Source: CBDCYS01 sp965224215
Lineage (GTDB): Bacteria; Acidobacteriota; Terriglobia; Bryobacterales; UBA6623
DNA length: 64,000 bases
Direction of reading: 5' to 3'
Assembly: GCA_965224215.1 (NCBI GenBank)
Contig: CBDCYS010000032.1
Location: forward strand, 1-64,000
The number at the start of each line of letters is the position of its first letter. Within the stretch, counting starts at the first letter, position 1. Positions 54,534 to 62,560 of this stretch are shown here, piece after piece. The position numbers were made by a program, and so were the translations under genes. The notes under the pieces were generated by a model. The model was not told the DNA's origin, searched no databases, and was given only the letters and a program-made list of their open reading frames with translations.

Positions 54534-54782
54534 GTGCTCGTGTTCCGCCGCCAGCAGGGAGAATCGTTTCGCGTCGGCGAAAGCGTGGAAGTGCGCATCC
54601 TGCAAGTGGGCCGCTCGCACGTGAAGATCGGAGTCATAGCGCCGCGCGAAATCGAAATCTATCGCACGGAGCTATCGAACTTGAATCGGCAGGCCGTCGT
54701 ACACGACTGGAAGGATCCGGCGGTCAGGCAGCGGCTGCAGGGGATGCTCGGCGGGCTGAAATCACCGGGCCGGGAGAGGTGA
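54534..54782 (+). CDS. csrA: Carbon storage regulator CsrA
   Basis: An 82-aa RNA-binding translational regulator. The N-terminus MLVFRRQQGESFRVGESVEV and HVKIGVIAPREIEIYRTEL match the two CsrA RNA-binding strands; RQQGES replaces the usual RKxGES. The C-terminal extension (about 55-82) is longer than in E. coli CsrA. GTG 54534 is the start and lies 3 bp after the fliW stop. In flagellated bacteria with FliW, CsrA represses flagellin mRNA and FliW relieves this. Confidence 0.9.
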   Translation: MLVFRRQQGESFRVGESVEVRILQVGRSHVKIGVIAPREIEIYRTELSNLNRQAVVHDWKDPAVRQRLQGMLGGLKSPGRER

Positions 54783-54831
54783 AATATCGCCCGCTTCCGT
54801 GCGCGCTGGAACGCCAGGCTTGCCGCGGGCC

Positions 54832-54859
54832 TGACCCCAGGCTTCCGCCTGGGGCTCTG
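54832..54859. repeat. REP-like palindrome, reverse orientation
   Basis: TGACCCCAGGC-TTCC-GCCTGGGGCTCTG, a perfect 10-bp stem. On the minus strand it begins CAGAGCCCCAGGC. It lies between csrA and the DUF2182 gene and may act as their shared terminator. Confidence 0.7.
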
Positions 54860-54878
54860 TCTCTGCTGTCTGAATTGC

Positions 54879-55724
54879 TTAGGTCTGGCTGAGCACGACG
54901 AGCCCACAGATGATCATCGCACCCCCGGCGATCCGTCCGCCTTGGCCGCCGAACGGTAGGACCTTCTCGATCAGAACGAAAAGTGTAATGCCGGCAATCC
55001 AAAGCAAGTTCATCACGCCGCCGAAGAAGAGCAAACCCATCAGGGCCCAGCAACAACCGAGGCAAAAGGCCCCGTACTCGAGCCCCATTAAGAAGGCTCC
55101 CCCAGCACCAGGCCGCCAGTGCGATGAGATGAAGTGCGCCGGGGAACGGCAGTGGTCCAGACATGCGTTCTTGGCCGGAGTCATCTGATATAGTCCAGCC
55201 ACGATCAGCAGCGAAGCTCCGAAGACCGGGCTGTTGGACACCATCATCGGCGAGAGCAAGGCCGCCTGGTCCAATCCCCACTGTGCGAGTGTTGCGCCCG
55301 CGCTGAAAAGCGTCCACATCGCAATGTACCCCGAGATGAAAACCGCCGAAGGAGCCAGCGGCGCTCCCTGTCCGGTGGCCTTGCGCGCCACTGCCGCATA
55401 AATAAGGGTCATCGGAATGGCCGTTGGCACCATCATTCCCACCATCATCACGGCCCACATCAGAAACATGTAGATGAAGTCGGCCATGGCCCAGGGCTTG
55501 ATTTGCAGCCCGCTTTGCGCCATGGAACTCATGTCCATCGGCGTGTCCATGGGCATGTCCATCGGCATTTCCGTGCCAGACATATCCATGCCAGACATAT
55601 CCATGCCGGACATGTCCATGTCAGCGGCCATCCGGATCAAGTAGGCCCACGACAGCACTGTCACGCCCGCAAGGGCCGTGTAGATGGCCGCGCGGTCGCG
55701 CCGCGGCAGGCGTGACTGTTCCAT
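54879..55724 (-). CDS. DUF2182 membrane protein with Met-rich periplasmic loop
   Basis: A 281-aa integral membrane protein of the DUF2182 family (about 7 segments). The loop after the first segment is a striking methionine/aspartate repeat at residues 34-66: DMDMSGMDMSGMDMSG and EMPMDMPMDTPMDMSSM. Met-rich motifs of this kind bind Cu(I)/Ag(I) in export proteins. The middle has PAKNACLDHCRSP, and LEYGAFCLGCCWALMGLLF includes a Cys pair in a membrane segment. DUF2182 is almost always paired with DUF1326, as here. Role unknown; metal handling is likely. Confidence 0.85.
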   Translation of the reverse strand: MEQSRLPRRDRAAIYTALAGVTVLSWAYLIRMAADMDMSGMDMSGMDMSGTEMPMDMPMDTPMDMSSMAQSGLQIKPWAMADFIYMFLMWAVMMVGMMVPTAIPMTLIYAAVARKATGQGAPLAPSAVFISGYIAMWTLFSAGATLAQWGLDQAALLSPMMVSNSPVFGASLLIVAGLYQMTPAKNACLDHCRSPAHFISSHWRPGAGGAFLMGLEYGAFCLGCCWALMGLLFFGGVMNLLWIAGITLFVLIEKVLPFGGQGGRIAGGAMIICGLVVLSQT

Positions 55725-55758
55725 GGGTATGAGAAGTGAGAGCGACGGGATCGCGCGG

Positions 55759-56391
55759 CTAGCGGATCACGCCGTCCTGATTCATGTGAAGAACGTTGAA
55801 CTGGCCGTAGGTGCCGGAAAGGTCCAATTGAATCGCGCCCGTTGCCTTGGTCGTCCCTGATCCCATCTCGGCGACGGTATACTCAAACCCGTTCGGCAAA
55901 TTGATTCGCGCCCGGTGTGGGCCTCCGGTCATCGGATGGATGATGGGAGCCCCGGTGGATTCCACCACCCCGGGTACCCGGATCTGCCCCTTACGGGCTT
56001 CGACGTCGATTTCCAGTTCGATCGGCGAATAGAGAGTTTCCAGCACTTCCGACATGGTGCTGTTGTAGACGAAGAAGTGCGTCGCCCCCGGCGCCGTCGA
56101 TTCGCCGTGAAGGATCTTTCGTAGTGCCTCGCGTTGCTCGGCAGTGGCGCGTTCGTCAATGACCGCTTGCTGCTTGCCGTTGCCGGCGGCGATTTCACCG
56201 GGCCATTGAAGCAACATCGCCCAGTCCAGCCCGTCGAGCCGCACGTCATTAAAGTGCCCTTCTTCGATATGCCCGCCAACGACGGCTTCACAGAACCCGT
56301 TTGTCGTGGGGGAAGCGAACTGGCAAGGACACCCATAGTTGCAGTTGCAATTGCCGTACTCGACTCCCCGAATCATCCATTGGTCCACCAT
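55759..56391 (-). CDS. DUF1326 cysteine-rich protein
   Basis: A 210-aa protein. The N-terminal GVEYGNCNCNYGCPCQFAS carries four Cys in a tight cluster, the hallmark of DUF1326, and TVAEMGSGTTKATG is the C-terminal motif. It is encoded 34 bp before DUF2182 on the same strand, the standard arrangement. Role unknown; the two may form a metal-binding membrane-associated complex. ATG 56391 starts MVDQWMIRGVEYGNC. Confidence 0.85.
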   Translation of the reverse strand: MVDQWMIRGVEYGNCNCNYGCPCQFASPTTNGFCEAVVGGHIEEGHFNDVRLDGLDWAMLLQWPGEIAAGNGKQQAVIDERATAEQREALRKILHGESTAPGATHFFVYNSTMSEVLETLYSPIELEIDVEARKGQIRVPGVVESTGAPIIHPMTGGPHRARINLPNGFEYTVAEMGSGTTKATGAIQLDLSGTYGQFNVLHMNQDGVIR

Positions 56392-56702
56392 CGTATCGCC
56401 TCCGACTTCGTATCGTTTTCAACCTTGAAGCGTCCCAAGAAGCTCCGTCGCAAGGGCTTGTGTACTTGAGTTTAGACGCTGAGTGCTTAGGTCTTCAACT
56501 GGCATGCTCGCTGGCTGTCTGGCGTGAATAGTTCTCAGCCGCGAAGCGGCGGTCCAAATAACAGCCTGGGGCGGAAGCCCCAGGAAAAGGGAAGTTCCCG
56601 AAAGTCGTTGAGCTCTGAAGGAGCGCCACTGCGGGGTCCGGGACGTGTGATCGAGTTTCGCAGCCTTTTGGGAGAAACCGTCTCCACGGCCGCAGCGGCC
56701 AC

Positions 56703-56869
56703 CTGTGGCAGAACCGTTTCTTTCGTGCGCGCTGGGACGGGATCATCTGGTGACGGCGCTGGCCTACGTCGACCTCAATCCGGTTCGGGCCGGCTTGGTA
56801 GGATGCGCCGAACAGTATCCGTGGTCGAGCGCCGGCGCGCACGTGAGCGGCCGGGACGAGGCGGGCTAA
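56703..56869 (+). pseudogene. RAYT (REP-associated Y1 transposase) C-terminal remnant
   Basis: LWQNRFF in one frame, then, after a shift near 56740, DHLVTALAYVDLNPVRAGLV and GCAEQYPWSSAGAHVSGRDE to TAA 56869. These are hallmark C-terminal blocks of TnpA_REP (RAYT) proteins, which process REP palindromes. The catalytic N-terminus is absent, so it is dead. Its presence supports a RAYT origin for the REP-like repeats in this genome. Confidence 0.75.
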
Positions 56870-57057
56870 GCAAACTAACCGCCCCTCCCCCGAGACCGAG
56901 CCAACCGGCCAGCCCCGATCTGATTGCATCCCTGTGGGTCGCTACCACCAAGAACCTGCCCCAACGACCAAACGTCTCCGGAACAAGATTCAGAGGGGCG
57001 TGGACAGAAGTCCACGCTCACCGCGAACCCAAGTGAGCGGCCCCCGGGACGCAAAAC

Positions 57058-57127
57058 TGGGGGGCCGAAGGGGGGGGCCGAAGGGGGGGGCCGAAGGGGG
57101 GGGGGCCGAAGGGGGGGGCCGAAGGGG
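57058..57127 (+). repeat. G-rich tandem repeat, about five units of GGCCGAAGGGGGG
   Basis: Units of 13-15 bp vary only in the length of the G-run (seven to ten G). The G-rich strand could form quadruplexes, and run lengths are prone to sequencing error. Confidence 0.85.
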
Positions 57128-57136
57128 ACAGGCACC
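57124..57136. repeat. GGGGACAGGCACC motif
   Basis: One of three occurrences (also 61642, and inverted at 61815) of a short motif found at breakpoints in this window. Confidence 0.6.
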
Positions 57137-57217
57137 CTTAATTACCAGCGATCGCGGCGTTGGCTTCGTCGCGGTCACCCAGGATCAGATGGTGATGGCC
57201 GTAGCGGCGGATGGAGT

Positions 57218-57958
57218 TTAATCTAGAAGTTTGATTTGAAGTTCCTTCTTGACTGCAACGCGCCTGTTCTTAGAGACGGCCAACCCGATGGACTGTCGAA
57301 GTTGTCTATGGGCAGCCCCTTTGAGCATATCGGAGAAGCAATTCATCAGGAGCAGGTTGATTCCCTCGATACACCTCTTCTCGCGCGTCGTCCAAGAACC
57401 TAGCCGAGCCACATCATCAGACCAGAGTCTGGTCCCCTGTGCACCCGACGTCATTCTAAAACCGGTTCCGGTTGCATGAACCGCCCGTGACAAGACTGCG
57501 TATTCCTTTCTCACAATCTGTAACCCGCTCACCATAGACTTGGGCGAAGCGATGGCGGGGTGACGTTCCCGATAGTCGAAGAGGCTGGCGAACCCAAGCC
57601 TATGCCTACCTTGCACCCAAAGCTCCAATTCAACTGGGTGATCCTTGTAGTAGAGGAAAAAGCAGACGTTTTCGATGAAACTTCGTAGACTCTTCAATGC
57701 TTGACGCCAAGAACCCAATCGCGCAGATACGTGCGATGCAAGTGCATCGTTTTGCGCTTCCAGGAAGAATTCTAGACTGTCGGAACTAACCCTACCGTCA
57801 AGATGTGTCCTCCATGCCTGGAATGTCGTTAGTCGGCGATAGCTCTGCAGAAAGCGGCTGTCTTCCGCTAGGCTATCCAACACAGTGAGCATCTCGTCTT
57901 TCCACGCGGCGCTGAACCGGCAAAAATTCGCCTTGATTTCCTTGTCCAGTGGCGTCAA
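57218..57958 (-). CDS. Unknown protein, third gene of the ParA operon
   Basis: A 246-aa soluble protein with no recognised family. It is mostly helical: KANFCRFSAAWKDEMLTVLD, RSFIENVCFFLYYKDHPVEL, GFASLFDYRERHPAIASPKS, KEYAVLSRAVHATGTGFRM. RAVHA recalls R/H motifs of HEPN ribonucleases, but the spacing (R-x2-H) differs from the usual R-x4-6-H, so no assignment is made. ATG 57958 overlaps the stop of the gene before it by 4 bp (ATGA). With that gene and ParA it makes a tight three-gene operon. Its base composition is less GC-rich than the neighbours, consistent with horizontal transfer. Confidence 0.72.
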   Translation of the reverse strand: MTPLDKEIKANFCRFSAAWKDEMLTVLDSLAEDSRFLQSYRRLTTFQAWRTHLDGRVSSDSLEFFLEAQNDALASHVSARLGSWRQALKSLRSFIENVCFFLYYKDHPVELELWVQGRHRLGFASLFDYRERHPAIASPKSMVSGLQIVRKEYAVLSRAVHATGTGFRMTSGAQGTRLWSDDVARLGSWTTREKRCIEGINLLLMNCFSDMLKGAAHRQLRQSIGLAVSKNRRVAVKKELQIKLLD

Positions 57959-58347
57959 CTGTCATCCCTGAGCAGGAGTCCGAGTGCTCTCGTGAGTTCC
58001 GGTGATGATTTACCGGCCTTACGGTGCGCGAAACTTGATTTGAGCAGCCTCTGAGCACGCGGGTTCCTAACCAGGAACGCGACCAGCTTCCAAAGAATAT
58101 CCCGCGACGCATCGCGTGGCCGAGCTTTGATAGGGAAGTCGTAGTCGTCTATCAGAGCGAGCCATTCTTCCTTTTCCACACGAGCTAGGTCGACCAGTGC
58201 CGTCAGGCTCACAACCAAGTCATCACGGTTTTTCCCCTCAATGAAAGACCCGGTAGACAGTTGGGAGATCTCGACGTCCTGTCCCGATCTCAGCAGCTTC
58301 GCTAGCTGACTCAAACCCGATGCCAAGTCATGAGTTTTCACTATCAA
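57955..58347 (-). CDS. Unknown protein, second gene of the ParA operon
   Basis: A 130-aa helical protein, no recognised family: THDLASGLSQLAKLLRSGQ, DDLVVSLTALVDLARVEKEE, DILWKLVAFLVRNPRAQRLL. TTG 58347 directly follows the ParA stop (TGATTG); GTG 58341 is the alternative. It overlaps the next gene by 4 bp. A small protein after ParA is where a ParB-like or adaptor protein would sit, but no ParB motif or DNA-binding domain is seen. Confidence 0.68.
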   Translation of the reverse strand: MIVKTHDLASGLSQLAKLLRSGQDVEISQLSTGSFIEGKNRDDLVVSLTALVDLARVEKEEWLALIDDYDFPIKARPRDASRDILWKLVAFLVRNPRAQRLLKSSFAHRKAGKSSPELTRALGLLLRDDS

Positions 58348-58688
58348 TCACCCAAGCCTATCTAAGATTTCCTCTGACACATCTCTGAATTCATTCGCCG
58401 CAATGGCATCGTGGTGGGCGTAGATCGGAATTTGCCTAGCTGCCGCCTCACTCACCGCAACCCGCTCGCTCATTTGAGACTTGATGACACCATCGCCGAA
58501 TTGCTGCCTGAGGCTGAAAACTGTTGCCTCACGATGGAGTGCAGGTCGCCCCACCCGTGAAATCACAATGCCAGCGAGTTTCGCTTCGTGTTCGACGTCT
58601 GCGGAGAACTTCTTGACCCGCTTCAGGAGTAACCCCACGCCGATACCTGATAAGTAGTCCGGTGAAACAGGCACCACGTAGTGTGAAC
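58348..58688 (-). pseudogene. ParA-family ATPase, 3' part (split by IS1380 copy 3)
   Basis: The C-terminal part of the ParA-like gene. Removing the IS and one TGAAC copy restores PTQNALAFCSHYVVPVSPDY, then LSGIGVGLLLKRVKKFS, all in frame, ending DVSEEILDRLG. The SHYVVPVSPDYLSGIG block is the normal ParA/Soj C-terminal motif. Confidence 0.87.
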
Positions 58689-60488
58689 CCTGAATTATGC
58701 ACTGCCGGTGCACCTGGTGAGGGCTGAGCCGCCAGGAACCATTTGGGGACCCCCGAAAACATGGGGTAAAAAGGTAGGCTGGCAAAGATTTCAGCTTCGC
58801 CAGTCAACCCCAAGGAGGTCACCCAAATGGTTACCAAACGAAAACAGCATAGCTCCCGAAGGCCCGTCAAACAAGGCCCCGGCGCGAGGGCCCCGCGGCC
58901 CAATAAAATCGGGGCTGCCACGCCCTATCACTTCCGTGGCAAGAATCTGACTCCCTACGGCGGCTTGCTGCCCGTCGCCACCCTGCTCGAAAAACTCGGC
59001 TTCCAAGCGCTGCTGGAAGAAACCCTCACGACCAAACGGATCACCCGAGCCATGAGCCCCTACCAGTTCGTGCTGGCCCTCGTGCTCGGCCTCTATGTCG
59101 GCTTTGCGCGGCTCAACCAACTCCGCTTCATCGCTCGCGACCCCATCCTGACCGGCATCTTGCAAGTGACGCGTCTGCCGCCGCAGTCCACGCTGTGGCG
59201 CTTTCTGGCCTCGCTGCACCTCAACGTGGCGAAGCAGATCCTTTCCATTCAGCGCCAGCTGCGGGAACGAGTCTGGGCCGCGGCCCACGTGAAGTTGGAG
59301 ACGGTGACGCTGGACACCGACACCACCGTGCATACCCTCTACGGCCGCCAGATGGGCGGGCGCAAGAGCTACAACCCCAAGAACAAGGGCAAGCGCAGCT
59401 ACCAGCCGATACTGACCTTCCTGGCCGAGACGCGCGAATACCTGATGGGCGGGTTGCGCAACGGCGACCGGCCCACGGGCCGACAGATCGCCGCCCACCT
59501 CGAGAGCGCTTTCCGGACTTTGCCGGGCGGCGTGAAGAAAATCCTGGCGCGGGCCGATTCCGGCTTTTATTGCTGGGAGGCGGTGGAGGCCTATGAAAAG
59601 GCGGCTTGTCAGTTCGTCATCGTGGCGCGCAAAACACGGCGCCTGGTCGAGCGCTTGCAGCAAGCAGAATGGAAACCCTCCCCCCGCTCCGACGCGGACG
59701 CGGAATGCGAATTCCTCTACCAACCGCAAGGCTGGGCGCGGGCCTGCCGTTTCCTGGCGCTGCGTTACGAAAACGAGCCCAAGGCCGGCGCGGCCGAGCA
59801 ATACCAGTTGTTCGCCACCAGCGCTTACACCTACCGCGTGTTTGTCACCAATCTGGCCGAGCCGATCGCGGCGGTGGTGTGGTTTTACAATCAGCGCGCC
59901 GGAGCCGAGAACCTGATCAAGGAGGCCAACAACGACGCCGGGCTGGCGGCCCATCCCTCGCGCCGCTTTGACATGAACCGCAATCACTTTCAGTTGGCCA
60001 TGCTGGCCTACAATCGCAACTGCTGGCTGCTGCTGTTCAACCGCGAAGCCCAGGCCAGCGTGGAGACGCTGCGGCACACCACCCTGGCGACGGCGCGGCT
60101 GCGTTTTCTGTTCGTGGCGGCCAAGATCTGGCGGCACGCCGGCAGAACGGGTGTCAGCTACAGCGATCATTATCAGGAAAAGGGCCTGTTTGAACGGCTG
60201 ATGCGACGGCTGCGGGCGATGGGGCCGCCGGGATCGAGCTTGGCGCCGGTGGTGGAGGGTGCGCTGAGCTGAGGGGCACTCCATGCATAAAATTTCATGC
60301 ACTCGCCGCAACGTACTGGGAACACGCCGCTTGCCAGCCCGCTTTTGCCCTGCCGGGATCAGGAGGCGGCTCAAACGGGGAGGGAAACAGCAGAAAAGAC
60401 GACTTGCGAAATCACTGAGTTGACACGAGTGCCGCTATCGCCACAACTCCATCGACGATGGCTACGCCGAATCTGTGCATAATTCAGG
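58689..60488 (+). mobile_element. IS1380-family element, copy 3 (1,800 bp)
   Basis: Opposite orientation to copies 1 and 2. Perfect 5-bp duplication TGAAC (58684-58688 and 60489-60493). It splits the ParA gene. Confidence 0.95.
58827..60272 (+). CDS. IS1380-family transposase (copy 3)
   Basis: A 481-aa transposase with the same protein sequence as copy 1, apart from silent changes, and intact catalytic motifs. With copy 1 in inverted orientation 41 kb away, recombination between the two could invert the segment in between. Confidence 0.93.
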   Translation: MVTKRKQHSSRRPVKQGPGARAPRPNKIGAATPYHFRGKNLTPYGGLLPVATLLEKLGFQALLEETLTTKRITRAMSPYQFVLALVLGLYVGFARLNQLRFIARDPILTGILQVTRLPPQSTLWRFLASLHLNVAKQILSIQRQLRERVWAAAHVKLETVTLDTDTTVHTLYGRQMGGRKSYNPKNKGKRSYQPILTFLAETREYLMGGLRNGDRPTGRQIAAHLESAFRTLPGGVKKILARADSGFYCWEAVEAYEKAACQFVIVARKTRRLVERLQQAEWKPSPRSDADAECEFLYQPQGWARACRFLALRYENEPKAGAAEQYQLFATSAYTYRVFVTNLAEPIAAVVWFYNQRAGAENLIKEANNDAGLAAHPSRRFDMNRNHFQLAMLAYNRNCWLLLFNREAQASVETLRHTTLATARLRFLFVAAKIWRHAGRTGVSYSDHYQEKGLFERLMRRLRAMGPPGSSLAPVVEGALS

Positions 60489-60974
60489 TGAACAGAATGC
60501 CAGCGCGTTCTGCGTCGGTATCGTTAGGTTCGGCGGACAGTCGCAGATAACAATATCGTAGTCCTTGAGCACCGGCTGAATCGCTCTTCGCAGTTTCGTC
60601 TCACGCGCAGTCGCCGTGGCCAAGTCCAGATCCACGGAGAATAGATCGAGGTGAGACGGCACCAGGTCCATTCCCTCGAACACATCCTGTATGATCACCG
60701 ACTTCGCGTCGCGGTTGGAGCTTTCGGCTGTGGTGTGCCTAGCACCGAGTAGATCGGCCACCGTACCGTGCTCACTCGCGTGGGTTTCCCATTCATCTAT
60801 TCCAATGCACGAGAAGGTAGCGTTCGTTTGTGGATCGAGGTCTATCAACAGGGTCCGCAAGTTCTGGCGACCACAATAAGCGGCAAACTGCACCGCAATC
60901 GCGGTCTTGCCGACGCCCCCCTTTAGGTTGACGCATGCGACCGTGTGAGTCTTGCTGGGCACTTCGAGGACCAA
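60489..60974 (-). pseudogene. ParA-family ATPase, 5' part
   Basis: A ParA/Soj-type Walker ATPase. The deviant Walker A is in NLKGGVGKTAIAVQFA; LLIDLDPQTNATF and DYDIVICDCPPNLTIPTQNA are the A' and Walker B regions. Residues 1-155 lie here and the rest at 58348-58688. TTG 60974 or GTG 60962 is the start; a TATAAT lies at 60985-60990 on this strand, so the mRNA has almost no leader. ParA ATPases position DNA or protein cargo on the nucleoid and are used in plasmid partition, conjugation and some defence loci. No parB is adjacent. The insertion probably inactivates the operon unless excised. Confidence 0.87.
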
Positions 60975-61361
60975 TGCAGCCTACATTATAGTTCGTATTG
61001 AACCGGGACGGCCTCCGTTCTAACCACGGCCCCTAGGTTACGCGGTCACCCACCATGCCACGTCGCGAAATGAGCGACTTTAGCACAATCAATTCGGAGA
61101 AAAATAGGAAAAATAGGCAAAATAGGGACAGAGCCCGATTAAAGGAGCCCGGCGACTGTGCCACTTTTGGGTTCACTCCAGTTCACTCCAATCTCATGCC
61201 CCATGCTGTCTCCCTTGTCGCATCCTCGAACTTCCTCCAGCGGCTGCTAGACTACCCCTGGCAAGCTCTCGACTATCCTTGGGAAGTTCTCAGCGAGCGC
61301 TGGAAGTCGCTTGTAGCGCGGATATAGCGACTGATCTCTGAGAAACGAGGCTACCTCTAGA
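60975..61361. other. Intergenic region upstream of ParA
   Basis: Holds the ParA -10 box (60985-60990). AAAAATAGG-type A/G repeats occur near 61100, and a possible 90-codon ORF at 61055 has no family, contains imperfect DYPW repeats and is not credited. Confidence 0.45.
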
Positions 61362-61625
61362 ATGGACGCACCAACGAAGAAAACCGCTGCCGACCTCCTA
61401 TGCCAGGCCAGAATTTCAGGCGTCAGACTCGCAGAGCTGCCGCTAGAGGTGAGGCCGGCGACCCCTCAAGCCGGGTATGAGTGCCAGGACCAGGTCGTCA
61501 AACAGCTTTTGGAGCACTACGGCGGTACGATTGTCGGCTACAAGGTCGCCTGCACGAACCGCTTGGCTCAAGAGCTGCTCAACCAGGACGGGCCGTTTTG
61601 CGGCAGCCTGATGTCCGCGTTTTGG
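61362..61625 (+). pseudogene. 2-keto-4-pentenoate hydratase-like N-terminal fragment
   Basis: MDAPTKKTAADLLCQARISG then QAGYECQDQVVKQLLEHYGG, IVGYKVACTNRLAQELLNQD and GPFCGSLMS match the N-terminus of the MhpD/fumarylacetoacetase-type hydratases. Similarity ends near 61625, just before GGACAGGCACC (61642). About 88 codons of an expected ~260 remain, so the gene is truncated and probably dead. Confidence 0.7.
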
Positions 61626-61630
61626 TCCGT

Positions 61631-61830
61631 AAGGTCCGTAAGGGACAGGCACCTTAACTGTTGACAACTGTTGACGGCATCTCCGCGAAATCGACTAAAG
61701 TACTATATTTCAGTGGCTTACGGTCGGACCAAGATCGTAAGAATTCTATCCCAGGCGAGGCGGCTCCGATAAGTCCCTTAAAATCAATGGCGCGAGCAGG
61801 TCAAGATTAGTTAGGGTGCCTGTCCCCTTC
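61631..61830. repeat. Inverted GGACAGGCACC pair, about 200-bp element
   Basis: AGGGACAGGCACCTTA (61641-61656) and the inverted TTAGGGTGCCTGTCCCCTT (61811-61829) bracket about 155 bp with no gene. One truncated gene ends on its left and another begins on its right. The pattern is REP/BIME-like. Confidence 0.65.
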
Positions 61831-62560
61831 GAAGGCCCGGCAGGATCCTGCGAACGCGGCGCTTTATGTCCGGCGGGGCGAGCTTCATCGCGAGCACCAG
61901 GATTGGGAAGCGGCGCTCTCCGACTATGGCCGCGCGGCGGAACTCGACCCCGGCCTCTCAGCGGTCCACCTCTCACGGGGCCTGCTATATTTCAACACCG
62001 AACGCTTTGCGGAGGCGAAATCCGAACTCGATCGTTTCTTGGTGGATAACCCCGACGACTCGCGAGGCCGAACAGCTCGTGCCAGGGTTCGGGTGCAACT
62101 CGGCAAGCACAGCGCCGCGGCGGAAGACTACGACCAAGCGGTTGCTTATTCACCCCGACTGACACCGGAACTTTATCTGGAGCGGGCAAGCGCCTGGGCC
62201 GGCGCAGGGGAGCGGCACGTCGGTCGAGCGATTGCGGGCCTCGACGAGGGCATGGAGAAGCTCGGCGGAATCGTCACTCTGCAAACCTTCGCAATCGAGG
62301 TGGAAGTGCGGGGGCGCCGTTACGATGCCGCTCTGAAGCGGCTTGATCAAATAGCCGGCTCGCTTCCAAAGGAACGCCTGCTTCGCCGCCAGGGCGACAT
62401 TTTACGAGCGGCCGGCCGCCACAGGGAGGCTCGACTCGCCTACTCTCAATCCGAAGATCAGATCAATGCGTTGCCCCCCCATCGTCAATCAGCGAAACCG
62501 ATATCCGACCTGCGCCGAGAAGTAAGAGCCGCCCTCGCGGGAATCGTAGAGAGCCCGTAA
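61820..62560 (+). pseudogene. TPR-repeat protein, 5' truncated
   Basis: An open frame without a proper start runs from the repeat into ARQDPANAALYVRRGELHRE, then WEAALSDYGRAAELDPGLSA, RFAEAKSELDRFLVDNPDDS, KHSAAAEDYDQAVAYSP and further TPR-like helices to TAA 62560. Four or more TPRs are visible. The 5' end is cut at the GGTGCCTGTCCCC element (61815-61827). Original function unknown; TPR proteins mediate protein contacts. Confidence 0.75.

Larger units (their letters stand above)
56392..57217. other. About 830 bp of remnants and repeats
   Basis: No intact gene. It contains CTGGGGCGGAAGCCCCAG (a palindrome near 56570), the RAYT remnant, a hairpin GCGTGGAC-AGAA-GTCCACGC near 57000, the G-rich tandem repeat and a GGACAGGCACC motif. 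Confidence 0.7.

Noticed and set aside
57058..57226. Glycine-rich protein from the G-run repeat
   Set aside because: Product of the repeat alone; every frame gives Gly/Arg-rich sequence.
57218..57958. HEPN toxin assignment for the 246-aa protein
   Set aside because: The only R/H pair has two residues between, unlike R-x4-6-H; not enough to claim.
61055..61327. 90-codon ORF with DYPW repeats
   Set aside because: No family, no ribosome site, lies in a decayed region.
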